From S010-25 sp964466455 (lineage in GTDB: Bacteria > Pseudomonadota > Gammaproteobacteria > SZUA-229), in NCBI GenBank assembly GCA_964466455.1, contig CAYXNL010000043.1, positions 1 to 19,624 on the forward strand: a DNA stretch of 19,624 bases, read 5' to 3'. Shown piece by piece: positions 6,837 through 15,438 of this stretch. The notes under the pieces are model-generated. The model ran no database searches, was not told the DNA's origin, and saw only the letters and a list, made by a program, of their open reading frames with translations. The translations under genes and the position numbers were made by a program. Each line of letters begins with the position of its first letter. Within the stretch, counting starts at the first letter, position 1.

Positions 6837-7246
6837 ACTTTTTTTGGGTTTTCAACACTTATTTTCAATGAAATAAGCAACTTAATTCATAAACCAGTTT
6901 TTTTATAAAAATATTCGCTCACTATCCTTCTTTTTAAAATATAAACACGGTTTAAAAAAAACATCTATGCGGCTTTTTAGAAAGCACTTTGTCGTTAGCA
7001 GAGACGAATTTATTCACACAAAATTCCGTCTGGATATATTTCGCGCGGATAAAGCTGCATTGACTACCCCGATCTTCCACATTTTTGCGATCCTGGGTGG
7101 AAATACACGCGAGCAGCAGAAAAGAATAAAGGACACTTCTATTAATTGATTTCGCCCTGAAGGATTGCGCCCTAAAGTTTTTATTACTTCTACCCCCCTT
7201 TTCAAGTGTAGCGGCATACTGCATAATACTCATAGAGAAATTTCAA
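6837..7246. other. Gene-poor intergenic stretch, no supported gene
   Basis: About 410 bases between the H1-like promoter and the palindromic repeat. The part nearest the promoter (6837-6960) is AT-rich with T runs. The rest contains only short overlapping reading frames of 60-93 codons on both strands. None has a convincing ribosome site or a protein family I recognise. It may hold decayed mobile-element DNA, since a repeat element borders it, but I see no transposase motif. Nothing more can be supported. Confidence 0.6.
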
Positions 7247-7367
7247 GAAACCTCTAATTAATTCTGAACGAAGTAGATTGCGAGCTAACGTGTTCAGATT
7301 CAAGGCACAAATAGAAGCTGGACATTTTAGGCGCAAGATACGAGTTCATGAATTAATCAGAGGTTCC
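7247..7367. repeat. 121-bp near-complete imperfect palindrome (MITE-like fold-back element)
   Basis: Left arm 7247-7301 and right arm 7314-7367 are inverted copies. By hand, 42 of 56 aligned columns match, with 3 single-base gaps, around a 12-nt loop (7302-7313). The outer 24 bases are best conserved (GRAACCTCTRATTAATTC-TGAAC). Such full-length fold-back structure with conserved ends is typical of miniature inverted-repeat elements, although I see no clear target-site duplication. A related half-copy is at 2402-2452. The element ends 21 bases before the RDD gene start, so it would lie in that gene's leader or promoter and, if transcribed, would form a long hairpin RNA. Confidence 0.85.
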
Positions 7368-7388
7368 CTAACCCTGCGACATTAAATA

Positions 7389-7832
7389 ATGACAACACCT
7401 GGTACATCTACCCAGAAATACGTCGGTCTGTTCAGACGACTTTTTGCTATTTTTTATGATACCTTTCTGCTTTGCTCTGCACTGCTTATAGTCTCGGCCA
7501 TTTTTACTTCAATAAATGGAGGCCACGCAGTTGTACGCGGCACTATTCTCTACGGTTTCTTTTTATTCAGTCTTATTGGCATCAGTTTTCTATATTTTGG
7601 CTGGTCCTGGACGCATGGCGGTCAGACATTGGGCATGCAGACCTGGAGGATAAGGCTGGTTGATATCAATGGCAACAGTGTAAGCTGGAAACAGGCATTG
7701 ATTCGTTTTATTGCATCTGTATTTTCCTGGTTATGTCTGGGGCTGGGGTTTATCTGGTCAAACTTTACTCGTAAAAAACAGTCATGGCACGGCCTGCTGA
7801 GCCAGACGGTTCTTATTGATTTGCGCGATTAA
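7389..7832 (+). CDS. RDD-family small integral membrane protein
   Basis: A 147-residue protein with about three hydrophobic segments (roughly 22-43, 52-72 and 103-125). The RDD signature is present as RRLFAIFYDTFLL near residues 16-28, and the conserved GGQTLGMQTWRIRLVD lies near 77-92. RDD proteins are inner-membrane proteins of largely unknown function; some have been linked to ion antiport. An RDD gene next to lptFG and pepA is common in gammaproteobacteria, which supports a vertically inherited position. It is convergent with lptG. No good ribosome site is visible before ATG 7389, and a 121-bp palindromic repeat ends 21 bases upstream, so its expression signals may have been altered by that element. 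Confidence 0.85.
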   Translation: MTTPGTSTQKYVGLFRRLFAIFYDTFLLCSALLIVSAIFTSINGGHAVVRGTILYGFFLFSLIGISFLYFGWSWTHGGQTLGMQTWRIRLVDINGNSVSWKQALIRFIASVFSWLCLGLGFIWSNFTRKKQSWHGLLSQTVLIDLRD

Positions 7833-7901
7833 TCATACATCCTGCCCTGCTTTAATAACACAGGGAAGGGGTATCCTAAACACCTTAGAATCAATATTCC
7901 T

Positions 7902-8993
7902 CTAGTGATTAATCCGTCGCAGGAAAAAAAAGCTGATACTAATTACCAGTATTAACGGCAACACAGCACTGATAAATGGCATCACACCCAAAGCCAGACC
8001 AAGGTAATTGCTGGTACGGCTAAATACAAAAAAGGCAATACCAATAACAATTGCCACAACAATTCGTTGCCCGCTTCCACCGCTACGTGGGGTGGTCAAA
8101 AAAACCAGCGGCATGGAAATTAATAACATAGCCAGACAGGTTAGCGGGGTAAATATCTTTATCCAGAAGGCCAGTCGATATTCTCCATCATCCAGATGGT
8201 TTGCCTCAAGATAGCGGCTATACGTATAAAGCTCCTGCGCCGACATATCCTGCGCTTCAAGTTCCAGCACGGTAAACAGCTCTGGCAGAATCAGCCCCGG
8301 CATTGTCATCGTCTGCCTATAGCTAACACGGGTTTGTGGTAAGGGAGCGGCGGTACCTCTGGCACGGCTGATATCAGTGCGTTTTACACCACTAACCACC
8401 CAGTGGTTATTTTCATAACGTGCTTTATCTGCATAAATCATCGCTTTTAAATGCCGGTGACTATCCAGTACATAAATACTTATCTGATGTAGTTGATGAT
8501 CCGGCATTATCTGCTTTATATTTATGTAACGATTCCCGTCTCTTGCCCAGACATCATGATAACCACCTACAATCAACTTTTGATCCATCGCTTCAGCACG
8601 CAAAGTTTTTGCCATACCTGTTGTATAAGGCACGACATATTCACCTGTCAGCGCAACAGCAATAGCAATAACCAACCCAGCCTGTAATACTGAGCGGGTA
8701 ATCCGATAAATACTAACACCGGCTGCCCGCATAACGATTAATTCAGAATTAGCCGCCATTGTGCCCAGAGAAATAATACTACCAAGCAATAATATTGAAG
8801 GGGATAATTCATAAAAACGCTGTGGCAACTGCAATAGCACATAGACTAGCGCACGCCAGTTATTATAATCACCTGTTCCAATGTGTTTTAACTGCGCGAC
8901 AAAATCAGTCAGCATGAATATTGACAACAAAACCAGCATAGCAATTAGTGAGCCGGTAAATATAGAACGCGCAATATAGCGATCAAGCACCAT
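7902..8993 (-). CDS. lptG: LPS export ABC transporter permease LptG
   Basis: A YjgP/YjgQ-family permease that, with LptF and the LptB ATPase, extracts lipopolysaccharide from the inner membrane and feeds the LptC-LptA-LptD bridge. It opens with VLDRYIARSIF, matching the E. coli LptG start region (VLDRYIGKTIF). Three N-terminal membrane helices, a periplasmic beta-rich domain and three C-terminal helices follow. The segment ANSELIVMRAAGVS is the conserved cytoplasmic coupling region. I choose ATG 8993 (363 residues), which overlaps the lptF stop by 11 bases and has GGA about 9 nt upstream. An in-frame GTG at 9029 would add 12 residues within lptF and is less likely. The overlap implies translational coupling of the pair. 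Confidence 0.95.
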   Translation of the reverse strand: MVLDRYIARSIFTGSLIAMLVLLSIFMLTDFVAQLKHIGTGDYNNWRALVYVLLQLPQRFYELSPSILLLGSIISLGTMAANSELIVMRAAGVSIYRITRSVLQAGLVIAIAVALTGEYVVPYTTGMAKTLRAEAMDQKLIVGGYHDVWARDGNRYINIKQIMPDHQLHQISIYVLDSHRHLKAMIYADKARYENNHWVVSGVKRTDISRARGTAAPLPQTRVSYRQTMTMPGLILPELFTVLELEAQDMSAQELYTYSRYLEANHLDDGEYRLAFWIKIFTPLTCLAMLLISMPLVFLTTPRSGGSGQRIVVAIVIGIAFFVFSRTSNYLGLALGVMPFISAVLPLILVISISFFFLRRINH

Positions 8994-10071
8994 GACTGTT
9001 TTTCCGTTTATTCCAATACAGGTAGCCACTGTGTTTCAAAATAGCAACCAATAAACCCAGAGCCAGAAGATGAACCCACCAGGTGCCTATCCATGGTGAT
9101 ATCCTGCCCTGAGATATCCAGGTATAAGACACACGAATAAGATTAGAGTAAACAAGGTATAAAAACAGAGCCAGAATCAGTTTCGCATAACGCCCGCTAC
9201 GTGGATTTGTCCGACTTAGTGGCAATGCAATAAATGAAACGATTAATGTTGCTATAGGTAGAGACAGACGCCATTGCAGCTCGGCCTTATCAATTAAGGC
9301 ATTTGAATGCCATATTGCCCATGTACTTCTGGATGAAACAGAATTGTGCACCATCACCACTTTTTTCGTGATATGAATACCGTAATCTTTATATTTGATA
9401 ATGGTCATATTTGCTTCGCCGGGATTTCCAGCATAATGCACACCGTTATGCATCACCATATAACGTTGTCCTTTTTTATCAAAATATCCACTGCTACTGG
9501 CGGCAATATCAATATGATTCTGGTTATCGCGGAATTCATGAAAAAAAACATTATTAATCTGTCCGGCTTTCCTGTCTTTTGATTCAAGAAAAAGCACTGC
9601 ACCATTTTTACCGGCACGATTAAACTGCCCGATTAGCAGAGAATCTACTTTTGCCCGGCTATTAACGCCGGCAGTAATCTGTTCCCGATGGTGGTCAATA
9701 AGAGGTTTAACATAAAGACTTAATACAAACAGGAGTAGAGTAACCGGTATAACCACGCTCATTAGCGGCCGATACCACTGTAGCGGACCGACTCCGGCAG
9801 ACATAATGGCAACCATTTCACTGTCTTTATATAAACGACCAAATCCGATTAAAATACCCAATAATAAACTTAAGGGTATCAGTACAATAATAAAATCGAA
9901 CAGACTGTTAAGCAGATAAGCTAGAAAAGCGCTAACCGGAATAAACCCCTGTGTAATCCAGCTAAGTAAATGGACCACTTCTGTGCTCAAAACGATAACG
10001 ACCAGAACAAAAAGAACGGTTAACCAGGAAATAATGATTTCCCGTGCAATATAGCGGTCAATAATTCCCAT
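8983..10071 (-). CDS. lptF: LPS export ABC transporter permease LptF
   Basis: The partner permease of LptG in the LptB2FG complex. It has the same 3+3 membrane-helix layout with a central periplasmic domain. The conserved coupling region reads LYKDSEMVAIMSAGV, and the first C-terminal helix is preceded by QWRLSLPIA and followed by ALPLSRTNPRSGR, typical of LptF. I prefer ATG 10071 (MGIIDRYIARE, 362 residues), with GGGG 9 nt upstream. An in-frame ATG at 10086 would add five residues (MGFYL) but has no ribosome site. It is first in a two-gene unit with lptG and is divergent from pepA across about 260 bases, the usual gammaproteobacterial arrangement. Confidence 0.95.
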   Translation of the reverse strand: MGIIDRYIAREIIISWLTVLFVLVVIVLSTEVVHLLSWITQGFIPVSAFLAYLLNSLFDFIIVLIPLSLLLGILIGFGRLYKDSEMVAIMSAGVGPLQWYRPLMSVVIPVTLLLFVLSLYVKPLIDHHREQITAGVNSRAKVDSLLIGQFNRAGKNGAVLFLESKDRKAGQINNVFFHEFRDNQNHIDIAASSSGYFDKKGQRYMVMHNGVHYAGNPGEANMTIIKYKDYGIHITKKVVMVHNSVSSRSTWAIWHSNALIDKAELQWRLSLPIATLIVSFIALPLSRTNPRSGRYAKLILALFLYLVYSNLIRVSYTWISQGRISPWIGTWWVHLLALGLLVAILKHSGYLYWNKRKNSHGA

Positions 10072-10273
10072 CAGGTAAAACCCCATTTAATCAGAACAAT
10101 ACTCATACAGGATAAAATGATTAAGAAAGCTTCCCAGGGTGTTTACGGCGGAAATTTGCGTAAAAAATGTAATATTTTGTCGAAATAACGGCATTCTACT
10201 AAATAAGTAGGCGCATTAGTGCAAACCCATACTACCCTCATTAGGATAAATTGAATACAATCAACACTCAAGA

Positions 10274-10306
10274 AAATGTATTAATTTTCTACATTTAATT
10301 TTTTTT
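10274..10306 (+). other. Weak terminator-like hairpin in the pepA leader
   Basis: AAATGTA (10274-10280) and TACATTT (10290-10296) can pair around a 9-nt loop, followed by AA and a run of eight T. The stem is almost all A/T, so it is weak. It lies 27 bases before the pepA start. It could be an attenuator or chance in AT-rich leader DNA. No clear -35/-10 pair for pepA was found by eye. Confidence 0.25.
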
Positions 10307-10333
10307 CATCTTTTTATACATTCTGGAGCTTGC

Positions 10334-11845
10334 ATGGAATATTCGGTTAAAAGTGGTCATCCTGAAAAACAGCGTATCGGTTGTGTTGTGGTTGCCGTAT
10401 ATGCCTCGCGCAAATTATCACCATCGGCAAAAATTATTGACCAGGCAAGTCATGGATATATATCCAATCTTGTCCGTCGGGGCGAAATGGAAGGTGACCT
10501 TGGTAATACCCTGTTATTGCATAATATTGACAATACCTTGTGTGACCGTATTCTGCTTGTCGGTTGCGGCAAAGAAAAGGAAATCACCACGCATATTTTT
10601 AATAAAATAAACCGGATTATGGTAAAAAAACTGAATGCCAGTGGTGCAACGGAAATTGCCTCCTACCTGACAGAAATACCAGTTAGACACAAAGACAGGG
10701 ATCTGAACTGGAAAATACGTCAGTCCATTACGGCTATTGATGAAGCCCTGTACCATTTTAACCAGTTGAAATCAGAGAAACAGGAACCTCGCCGACCCTT
10801 ACGTAAATTTATTTTTAGCGTTTCCGGTCGCGGTCAGTTAATGCAGGGCGAAATTGCTGTACGCCAGGGTATGGCAATTTCAGATGGTATTCATCTTGCT
10901 AAGGATATGGGCAATTTACCTGCTAACATATGTACCCCCACTTATCTGGCCAAATTTGCCAACAAACTTGATACGCAGCACGATCATTTCAAAACAACCG
11001 TACTGGAAGAAGATGATATGGAAAAACTGGGTATGGGAGCATTGCTGTCCGTATCACGGGGCAGTCGTGAAGCTGGAAAACTGATTGTCATGGAATATTC
11101 GAATGGTGACGAAGATCAAAAACCTGTTGTTCTGGTCGGCAAAGGCGTTACTTTTGATTCCGGTGGCATCAGTCTCAAACCGGGTGCTTCAATGGATGAA
11201 ATGAAATATGATATGTGTGGAGCCGCCAGTGTATTTGGCACGCTTAGCGCCTGTGCCGAGTTACAACTACCAGTCAATATTATCGGCATTGTACCCACTG
11301 TTGAAAATATGCCGGACGGTATCGCCAGCAAACCCGGCGATATTGTGACCAGTATGTCCGGACAGAGTATTGAAATTCTGAATACCGATGCGGAAGGCCG
11401 GTTGATATTATGCGATGCATTGACCTATGCGGAAAAATTTGAGCCTGATGTTGTCATTGATATTGCCACCCTTACGGGTGCCTGTATTGTCGCTCTGGGG
11501 GCACATCCAGCAGGCTTAATGAGCAACCACAACCCACTGGCTAATGATCTGCTTTCCGCCGGTAAACGTTGTGGTGACCGCTGCTGGCAACTGCCCTTAT
11601 GGGATGATTACCAGGAACAGCTTGACAGTAATTTTGCCGATATGGCGAATATTGGCGGCAAAGGTGCTGGCACCATCACCGCTGCCTGCTTCCTCTCACG
11701 TTTTACCAAAAAATATCGCTGGGCACATCTGGATATTGCCGGGGTTGCCTGGAAAAGCGGCAAGGAAAAAGGCGCCACTGGTCGTCCCGTCAGCCTGCTC
11801 ACTCAATATATTCTGGACAGACTGGAAGAATGGCAGAGTGCCTGA
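10334..11845 (+). CDS. pepA: Leucyl aminopeptidase PepA (cytosol aminopeptidase, M17)
   Basis: A 503-residue protein, the same length as E. coli PepA. Metal ligands fall at the E. coli positions: K270 and D275 (GKGVTFDSGG), D293 (YDMCG), and D352 and E354 in the family signature NTDAEGRL. The catalytic K282 and R356 are also present. The hexameric enzyme removes N-terminal residues, preferring Leu, with two divalent metals per subunit. E. coli PepA also binds DNA, represses carAB and acts as an accessory protein in XerCD recombination at plasmid cer sites. Whether this protein binds DNA cannot be told here. A GGAG ribosome site (10325-10328) precedes the ATG by 5 nt. It is divergent from lptF and followed after 34 bases by a small unknown gene and then valS. 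Confidence 0.97.
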   Translation: MEYSVKSGHPEKQRIGCVVVAVYASRKLSPSAKIIDQASHGYISNLVRRGEMEGDLGNTLLLHNIDNTLCDRILLVGCGKEKEITTHIFNKINRIMVKKLNASGATEIASYLTEIPVRHKDRDLNWKIRQSITAIDEALYHFNQLKSEKQEPRRPLRKFIFSVSGRGQLMQGEIAVRQGMAISDGIHLAKDMGNLPANICTPTYLAKFANKLDTQHDHFKTTVLEEDDMEKLGMGALLSVSRGSREAGKLIVMEYSNGDEDQKPVVLVGKGVTFDSGGISLKPGASMDEMKYDMCGAASVFGTLSACAELQLPVNIIGIVPTVENMPDGIASKPGDIVTSMSGQSIEILNTDAEGRLILCDALTYAEKFEPDVVIDIATLTGACIVALGAHPAGLMSNHNPLANDLLSAGKRCGDRCWQLPLWDDYQEQLDSNFADMANIGGKGAGTITAACFLSRFTKKYRWAHLDIAGVAWKSGKEKGATGRPVSLLTQYILDRLEEWQSA

Positions 11846-11879
11846 TCCGGTAATTATCCGATAAGCCGAGGTTATTATT

Positions 11880-12380
11880 ATGCCCAACCCCTCCCACCGT
11901 AAAATTCCGGTGCTGGATGATATTATTTCCACCCCGATTGATCTGGACGAAGCGCAGACGGTATCTGCGCCGGCAATCCATCCTGAAGAAATATTGCTGG
12001 ATGAAAAAATAAGGGAACCGGTGTTGAACCCTGTCGAGAAACCGGTCGATAACGTTAGTCAGGAAAAGCCAGATATAACCATACATGCCTTGAGTGAACC
12101 GCCATTCGAGCCACGCATAGAACCTGTCATAGATAAAACATTGCCTGCCATTGATAATGAACAGCCACTGCTGGCTGATGTAGAACAGAAGGTTCGACAC
12201 TACCTTATGCCTGAACTTATGCCTGAAACACAAACGACGCATTCTGCACAACAACCTTTTACTAATATTGATACCGATGCAATGGCAAGACAGATCGTAC
12301 AGACATTGCTACCAGATTTTGAACAGCAACTAAATGAACTGGTTCGATCTTCACTGGAAGAAGCACTGAAAAACAAATAG
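11880..12380 (+). CDS. Conserved-position small acidic protein of unknown function (pepA-valS interval)
   Basis: A 166-residue acidic protein that I cannot assign to a named family. The N-terminus has a short motif HRKIPVLDDII (7-17). The middle (20-110) is rich in Pro, Glu, Asp, Ile and Val and is probably disordered. The C-terminus (about 128-166) is a predicted amphipathic helix region, DAMARQIVQTLLPDFEQQLNELVRSSLEEAL. No signal peptide or membrane segment is seen. A GAGG-like ribosome site lies about 8-10 nt upstream. Small proteins with an IPVL-type N-terminus and a helical C-terminus occur between pepA/holC and valS in other gammaproteobacteria, from memory of this synteny. The holC gene itself, for the chi subunit of DNA polymerase III, is not present here. 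The short gap to pepA suggests co-transcription. Confidence 0.75.
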   Translation: MPNPSHRKIPVLDDIISTPIDLDEAQTVSAPAIHPEEILLDEKIREPVLNPVEKPVDNVSQEKPDITIHALSEPPFEPRIEPVIDKTLPAIDNEQPLLADVEQKVRHYLMPELMPETQTTHSAQQPFTNIDTDAMARQIVQTLLPDFEQQLNELVRSSLEEALKNK

Positions 12381-12466
12381 GGGGACTCCCTTCACTGTCC
12401 CGTCTTATTTAAGGGCAGCTATATGGTGCATGTTGTATAATTCGCACTTTTTATTTTATTATCACG

Positions 12467-12492
12467 ATCTTAATCGCAATCTTAAAATCGCA
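12467..12492 (+). repeat. Imperfect 12/14-bp tandem repeat in the valS leader
   Basis: ATCTTAATCGCA (12467-12478) is followed directly by ATCTTAAAATCGCA (12479-12492), a duplication differing by a two-base insertion. It ends 27 bases before the valS ATG. It resembles the tandem duplications near the parE and pgeF starts but is not perfect. Confidence 0.6.
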
Positions 12493-12519
12493 ACCCTAAC
12501 CTGATATTCCGAGCCCGTT

Positions 12520-15363
12520 ATGGACAAAACCTATAATCCGTCAGCAATTGAGAAAAAATGGTACAGAATCTGGGAGGAGAACGGCTATTTCAGCGCCGAC
12601 AAACACCCTGATGATGAACACAATGATGACGAACGTAACAATTTCTGCATTATGATTCCACCGCCCAATGTTACCGGGCGTTTGCACATGGGGCATGCGT
12701 TTCAGGACACTATTATGGATGCGATGGTGCGCTACCATAAAATGAAAGGTGACCATACCCTGTGGCAGGTCGGCACCGACCATGCCGGTATTGCTACGCA
12801 AATGGTAGTTGAACGTCTGATTAATAACGAAGGCAAAACCCGCCACGATTACGGTCGGGAAAAGTTTACCGAACGCATCTGGCAGTGGAAAGAAGAATCT
12901 GGCAACACCATTACCCGACAGTTGCGCCGTATGGGTGCTTCACTGGACTGGTCACGTGAACGTTTTACCATGGACGAAGGCCTGTCCGCAGCAGTCAGGG
13001 AAGTATTTATTCGCCTGTTTGAAGAAGGTCTGATTTATCGTGGCAAACGCCTGGTGAACTGGGATCCAGTTTTGCACACCGCTGTTTCTGATCTGGAAGT
13101 GTTATCAAAAGAAGAAAGCGGCTATATGTGGTATATGCGCTACCCGCGTAGCAACGGTGCCGGTCATGTCGTCGTCGCCACCACGAGACCGGAAACCTTG
13201 CTAGGCGACTGCGCAGTGGCGGTTAATCCCAAAGATGAACGTTATTCTTATTTACTGGGCGAATTTCTTGAACTGCCACTAACTGGGCGCAAAATTCCGG
13301 TGATTGCTGACGAGCATGTTGACCCGGAATTCGGTACCGGCTGCGTTAAAATTACTCCGGCACACGATTTCAATGACTACCAGGTGTGGAACCGGCATAA
13401 AGATAAAACCGAAATCCGCGAACTACCCCATGGTGGGCTGATTAATATTTTTACCGTAGATGCTGCCATTCGTGACAACGACGAGGATAAATTCAATGTT
13501 ATTCCAGAAAAATATATCGGTCTGGATCGCTATCAAGCCCGCAAACAAATGGTTGCTGACTTACAGGCCGCCGGTTTAATTGACAAAATTGAAGACCATA
13601 AACTGGTCGTGCCACGCGGTGATCGCTCCGGCGCCGTCATTGAACCTTACCTCACTGATCAATGGTATGTAAAAGTTGAACCTCTGGCAAAACCGGCGAT
13701 TGCTGCGGTTGAAAAAGGCGACATTAAATTTATCCCCGACAACTGGAAAAATACCTATTTTGAATGGATGAATAATATTGAAGACTGGTGTATTTCGCGC
13801 CAGATCTGGTGGGGGCATCGTATTCCCGCCTGGTACGACGAAGTGGGTAATGTTTACGTCGGCTATGACATTGATGATGTACGCCAGAAAAACAGGCTGC
13901 CCGACGACTTTCCGTTAACCCAGGACAAGGATGTCCTTGATACCTGGTTTTCATCGGCATTGTGGCCATTTTCCACCCTTGGCTGGCCGGAAAAAACACC
14001 TGAACTGGAAAAATTCTACCCGACCAATGTACTGGTTACCGGCTTTGATATTATTTTCTTCTGGGTCGCCCGTATGATTATGATGGGGCTAAAGTTTATG
14101 GGTGATGTCCCCTTCCATGAAGTTTATGTGCATGGTCTGGTTCGCGATGCGGAAGGCCAGAAAATGTCCAAATCCAAAGGCAATGTACTCGACCCAATCG
14201 ATGTCATCGACGGTATTGATCTGGAAGCACTGGTAGCCAAACGCACCGGTTCCGTAATACAGCCACATATGGTTGAACGCATTGAAAGGCTCACCCGCAA
14301 AAACTTTCCCGATGGTATCCCTGCTTTCGGCACCGATGCCCTGCGTTTCACTTTTGCCTCACTGGCAACCACCGGTCGTGATGTGGTATTTGCCCCCGGG
14401 CGTATTGAAGGTTACCGCAATTACTGTAATAAACTATGGAATGCTACCCGTTATGTACTGATGCAAACGGAAGCTAAAGATACCGGTCTGAACCAGGCTA
14501 AAGTTGAATACTCATTAGCGGATCGCTGGATAATTTCCAAACTGCAACATCTGGAGCAGCGTGTGGAGCAACACATTCAGCAGTCTCGCATTGACCTGCT
14601 GGCACAGGAAATTTATGCTTTTGTGTGGGAAGACTATTGTGACTGGTATCTGGAATTATCCAAACCCATTCTGTTTGATGACAACACCCCGCAAGCCGCT
14701 CAACGTGGCACCCGCCAGACACTGGTGCGGGTACTGGAAACCATTCTGCGTCTGAATCACCCGCTAATTCCTTTTATTACCGAAGAATGCTGGCAACGTG
14801 TGGCACCACTGGCAGGTAAAACCGGTGACAGCATTATGCTGCAACCCTTCCCGCAATCGGATACGGCAAAAATTGATACCCAGGCAGAAACGGAGCTGGA
14901 ATGGGTAAAAACCTTTATCAGCGGGGTACGCCGGATTCGCTCGGAAATGGATATCCCCCCCGGCAAACCATTAGCCCTGTTGTTACAGAATGCCAGTGAC
15001 AGCGACAGAGACTGTTACAACAATAATCAGAAATTTATTGCAGCACTGGCAAAAGTACAGTCCAGTCAGTGGCTATCTGCTGCCGATGAAGCACCGGAAT
15101 CGGCAATAGCACTGGTGGGAGAAATGAAAATACTGATTCCCCTGAGCGGTCTGATTGATAAAGATGCCGAACTTGTCCGGCTACAAAAAGAAATTGGCAA
15201 GATACAGGTTAACCTCGATAAAACCACTGCAAAACTGGTTAATAAAAACTTTGTCGATAAAGCCCCGGCTGCCATCGTAGAAAAAGAACGCAACCGACTA
15301 GAGGATATGAGCAAAGCAATTACCCAGTTGAAACAGCAGGCAAAGAAAATTCAGGCCCTGTAA
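12520..15363 (+). CDS. valS: Valyl-tRNA synthetase
   Basis: A 947-residue class I synthetase (E. coli 951) that charges tRNA-Val. The Rossmann fold carries PPPNVTGRLHMGH with the HIGH-type motif HMGH at 56-59. The CP1 editing domain shows TTRPETLLGD and GTGCVKITPAHDFNDY, used to hydrolyse Thr-tRNA-Val. The KMSKS loop is at residues 548-552. The anticodon-binding domain follows, and the C-terminal coiled coil (about 880-947, from DKDAELVRLQKEIGKI onward) is complete. A weak GAG ribosome site is the only one near the ATG. The leader contains a short imperfect tandem repeat, and the gene starts 139 bases after the preceding unknown gene, so it may have its own promoter. Confidence 0.98.
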   Translation: MDKTYNPSAIEKKWYRIWEENGYFSADKHPDDEHNDDERNNFCIMIPPPNVTGRLHMGHAFQDTIMDAMVRYHKMKGDHTLWQVGTDHAGIATQMVVERLINNEGKTRHDYGREKFTERIWQWKEESGNTITRQLRRMGASLDWSRERFTMDEGLSAAVREVFIRLFEEGLIYRGKRLVNWDPVLHTAVSDLEVLSKEESGYMWYMRYPRSNGAGHVVVATTRPETLLGDCAVAVNPKDERYSYLLGEFLELPLTGRKIPVIADEHVDPEFGTGCVKITPAHDFNDYQVWNRHKDKTEIRELPHGGLINIFTVDAAIRDNDEDKFNVIPEKYIGLDRYQARKQMVADLQAAGLIDKIEDHKLVVPRGDRSGAVIEPYLTDQWYVKVEPLAKPAIAAVEKGDIKFIPDNWKNTYFEWMNNIEDWCISRQIWWGHRIPAWYDEVGNVYVGYDIDDVRQKNRLPDDFPLTQDKDVLDTWFSSALWPFSTLGWPEKTPELEKFYPTNVLVTGFDIIFFWVARMIMMGLKFMGDVPFHEVYVHGLVRDAEGQKMSKSKGNVLDPIDVIDGIDLEALVAKRTGSVIQPHMVERIERLTRKNFPDGIPAFGTDALRFTFASLATTGRDVVFAPGRIEGYRNYCNKLWNATRYVLMQTEAKDTGLNQAKVEYSLADRWIISKLQHLEQRVEQHIQQSRIDLLAQEIYAFVWEDYCDWYLELSKPILFDDNTPQAAQRGTRQTLVRVLETILRLNHPLIPFITEECWQRVAPLAGKTGDSIMLQPFPQSDTAKIDTQAETELEWVKTFISGVRRIRSEMDIPPGKPLALLLQNASDSDRDCYNNNQKFIAALAKVQSSQWLSAADEAPESAIALVGEMKILIPLSGLIDKDAELVRLQKEIGKIQVNLDKTTAKLVNKNFVDKAPAAIVEKERNRLEDMSKAITQLKQQAKKIQAL

Positions 15364-15438
15364 GAAAAATTTGGTAGTTGCAAAAACCCCACGACTCACG
15401 GTATCCTCAACATTTACCATCACCAGAATACTGTCGCT

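Noticed and set aside
6952..7233. Minus-strand 93-codon frame and overlapping 60-67-codon frames on both strands in the gene-poor stretch
   Set aside because: No ribosome site, no recognisable motif, and the frames overlap one another on both strands; not supported as genes.
7845..7865. CCCTG/CAGGG inverted repeat between the RDD gene and lptG
   Set aside because: Five-bp stem with an 11-nt loop and no T-run on either side; too weak for a terminator call.
8994..9029. Upstream in-frame GTG start for lptG at 9029
   Set aside because: It would add 12 residues lying wholly inside lptF, uses GTG, and breaks the family N-terminus; the ATG at 8993 with an 11-base overlap fits better.
12541..15314. 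Several minus-strand frames of 69-101 codons opposite valS
   Set aside because: They are shadows of the well-supported valS coding sequence with no ribosome sites or family motifs.
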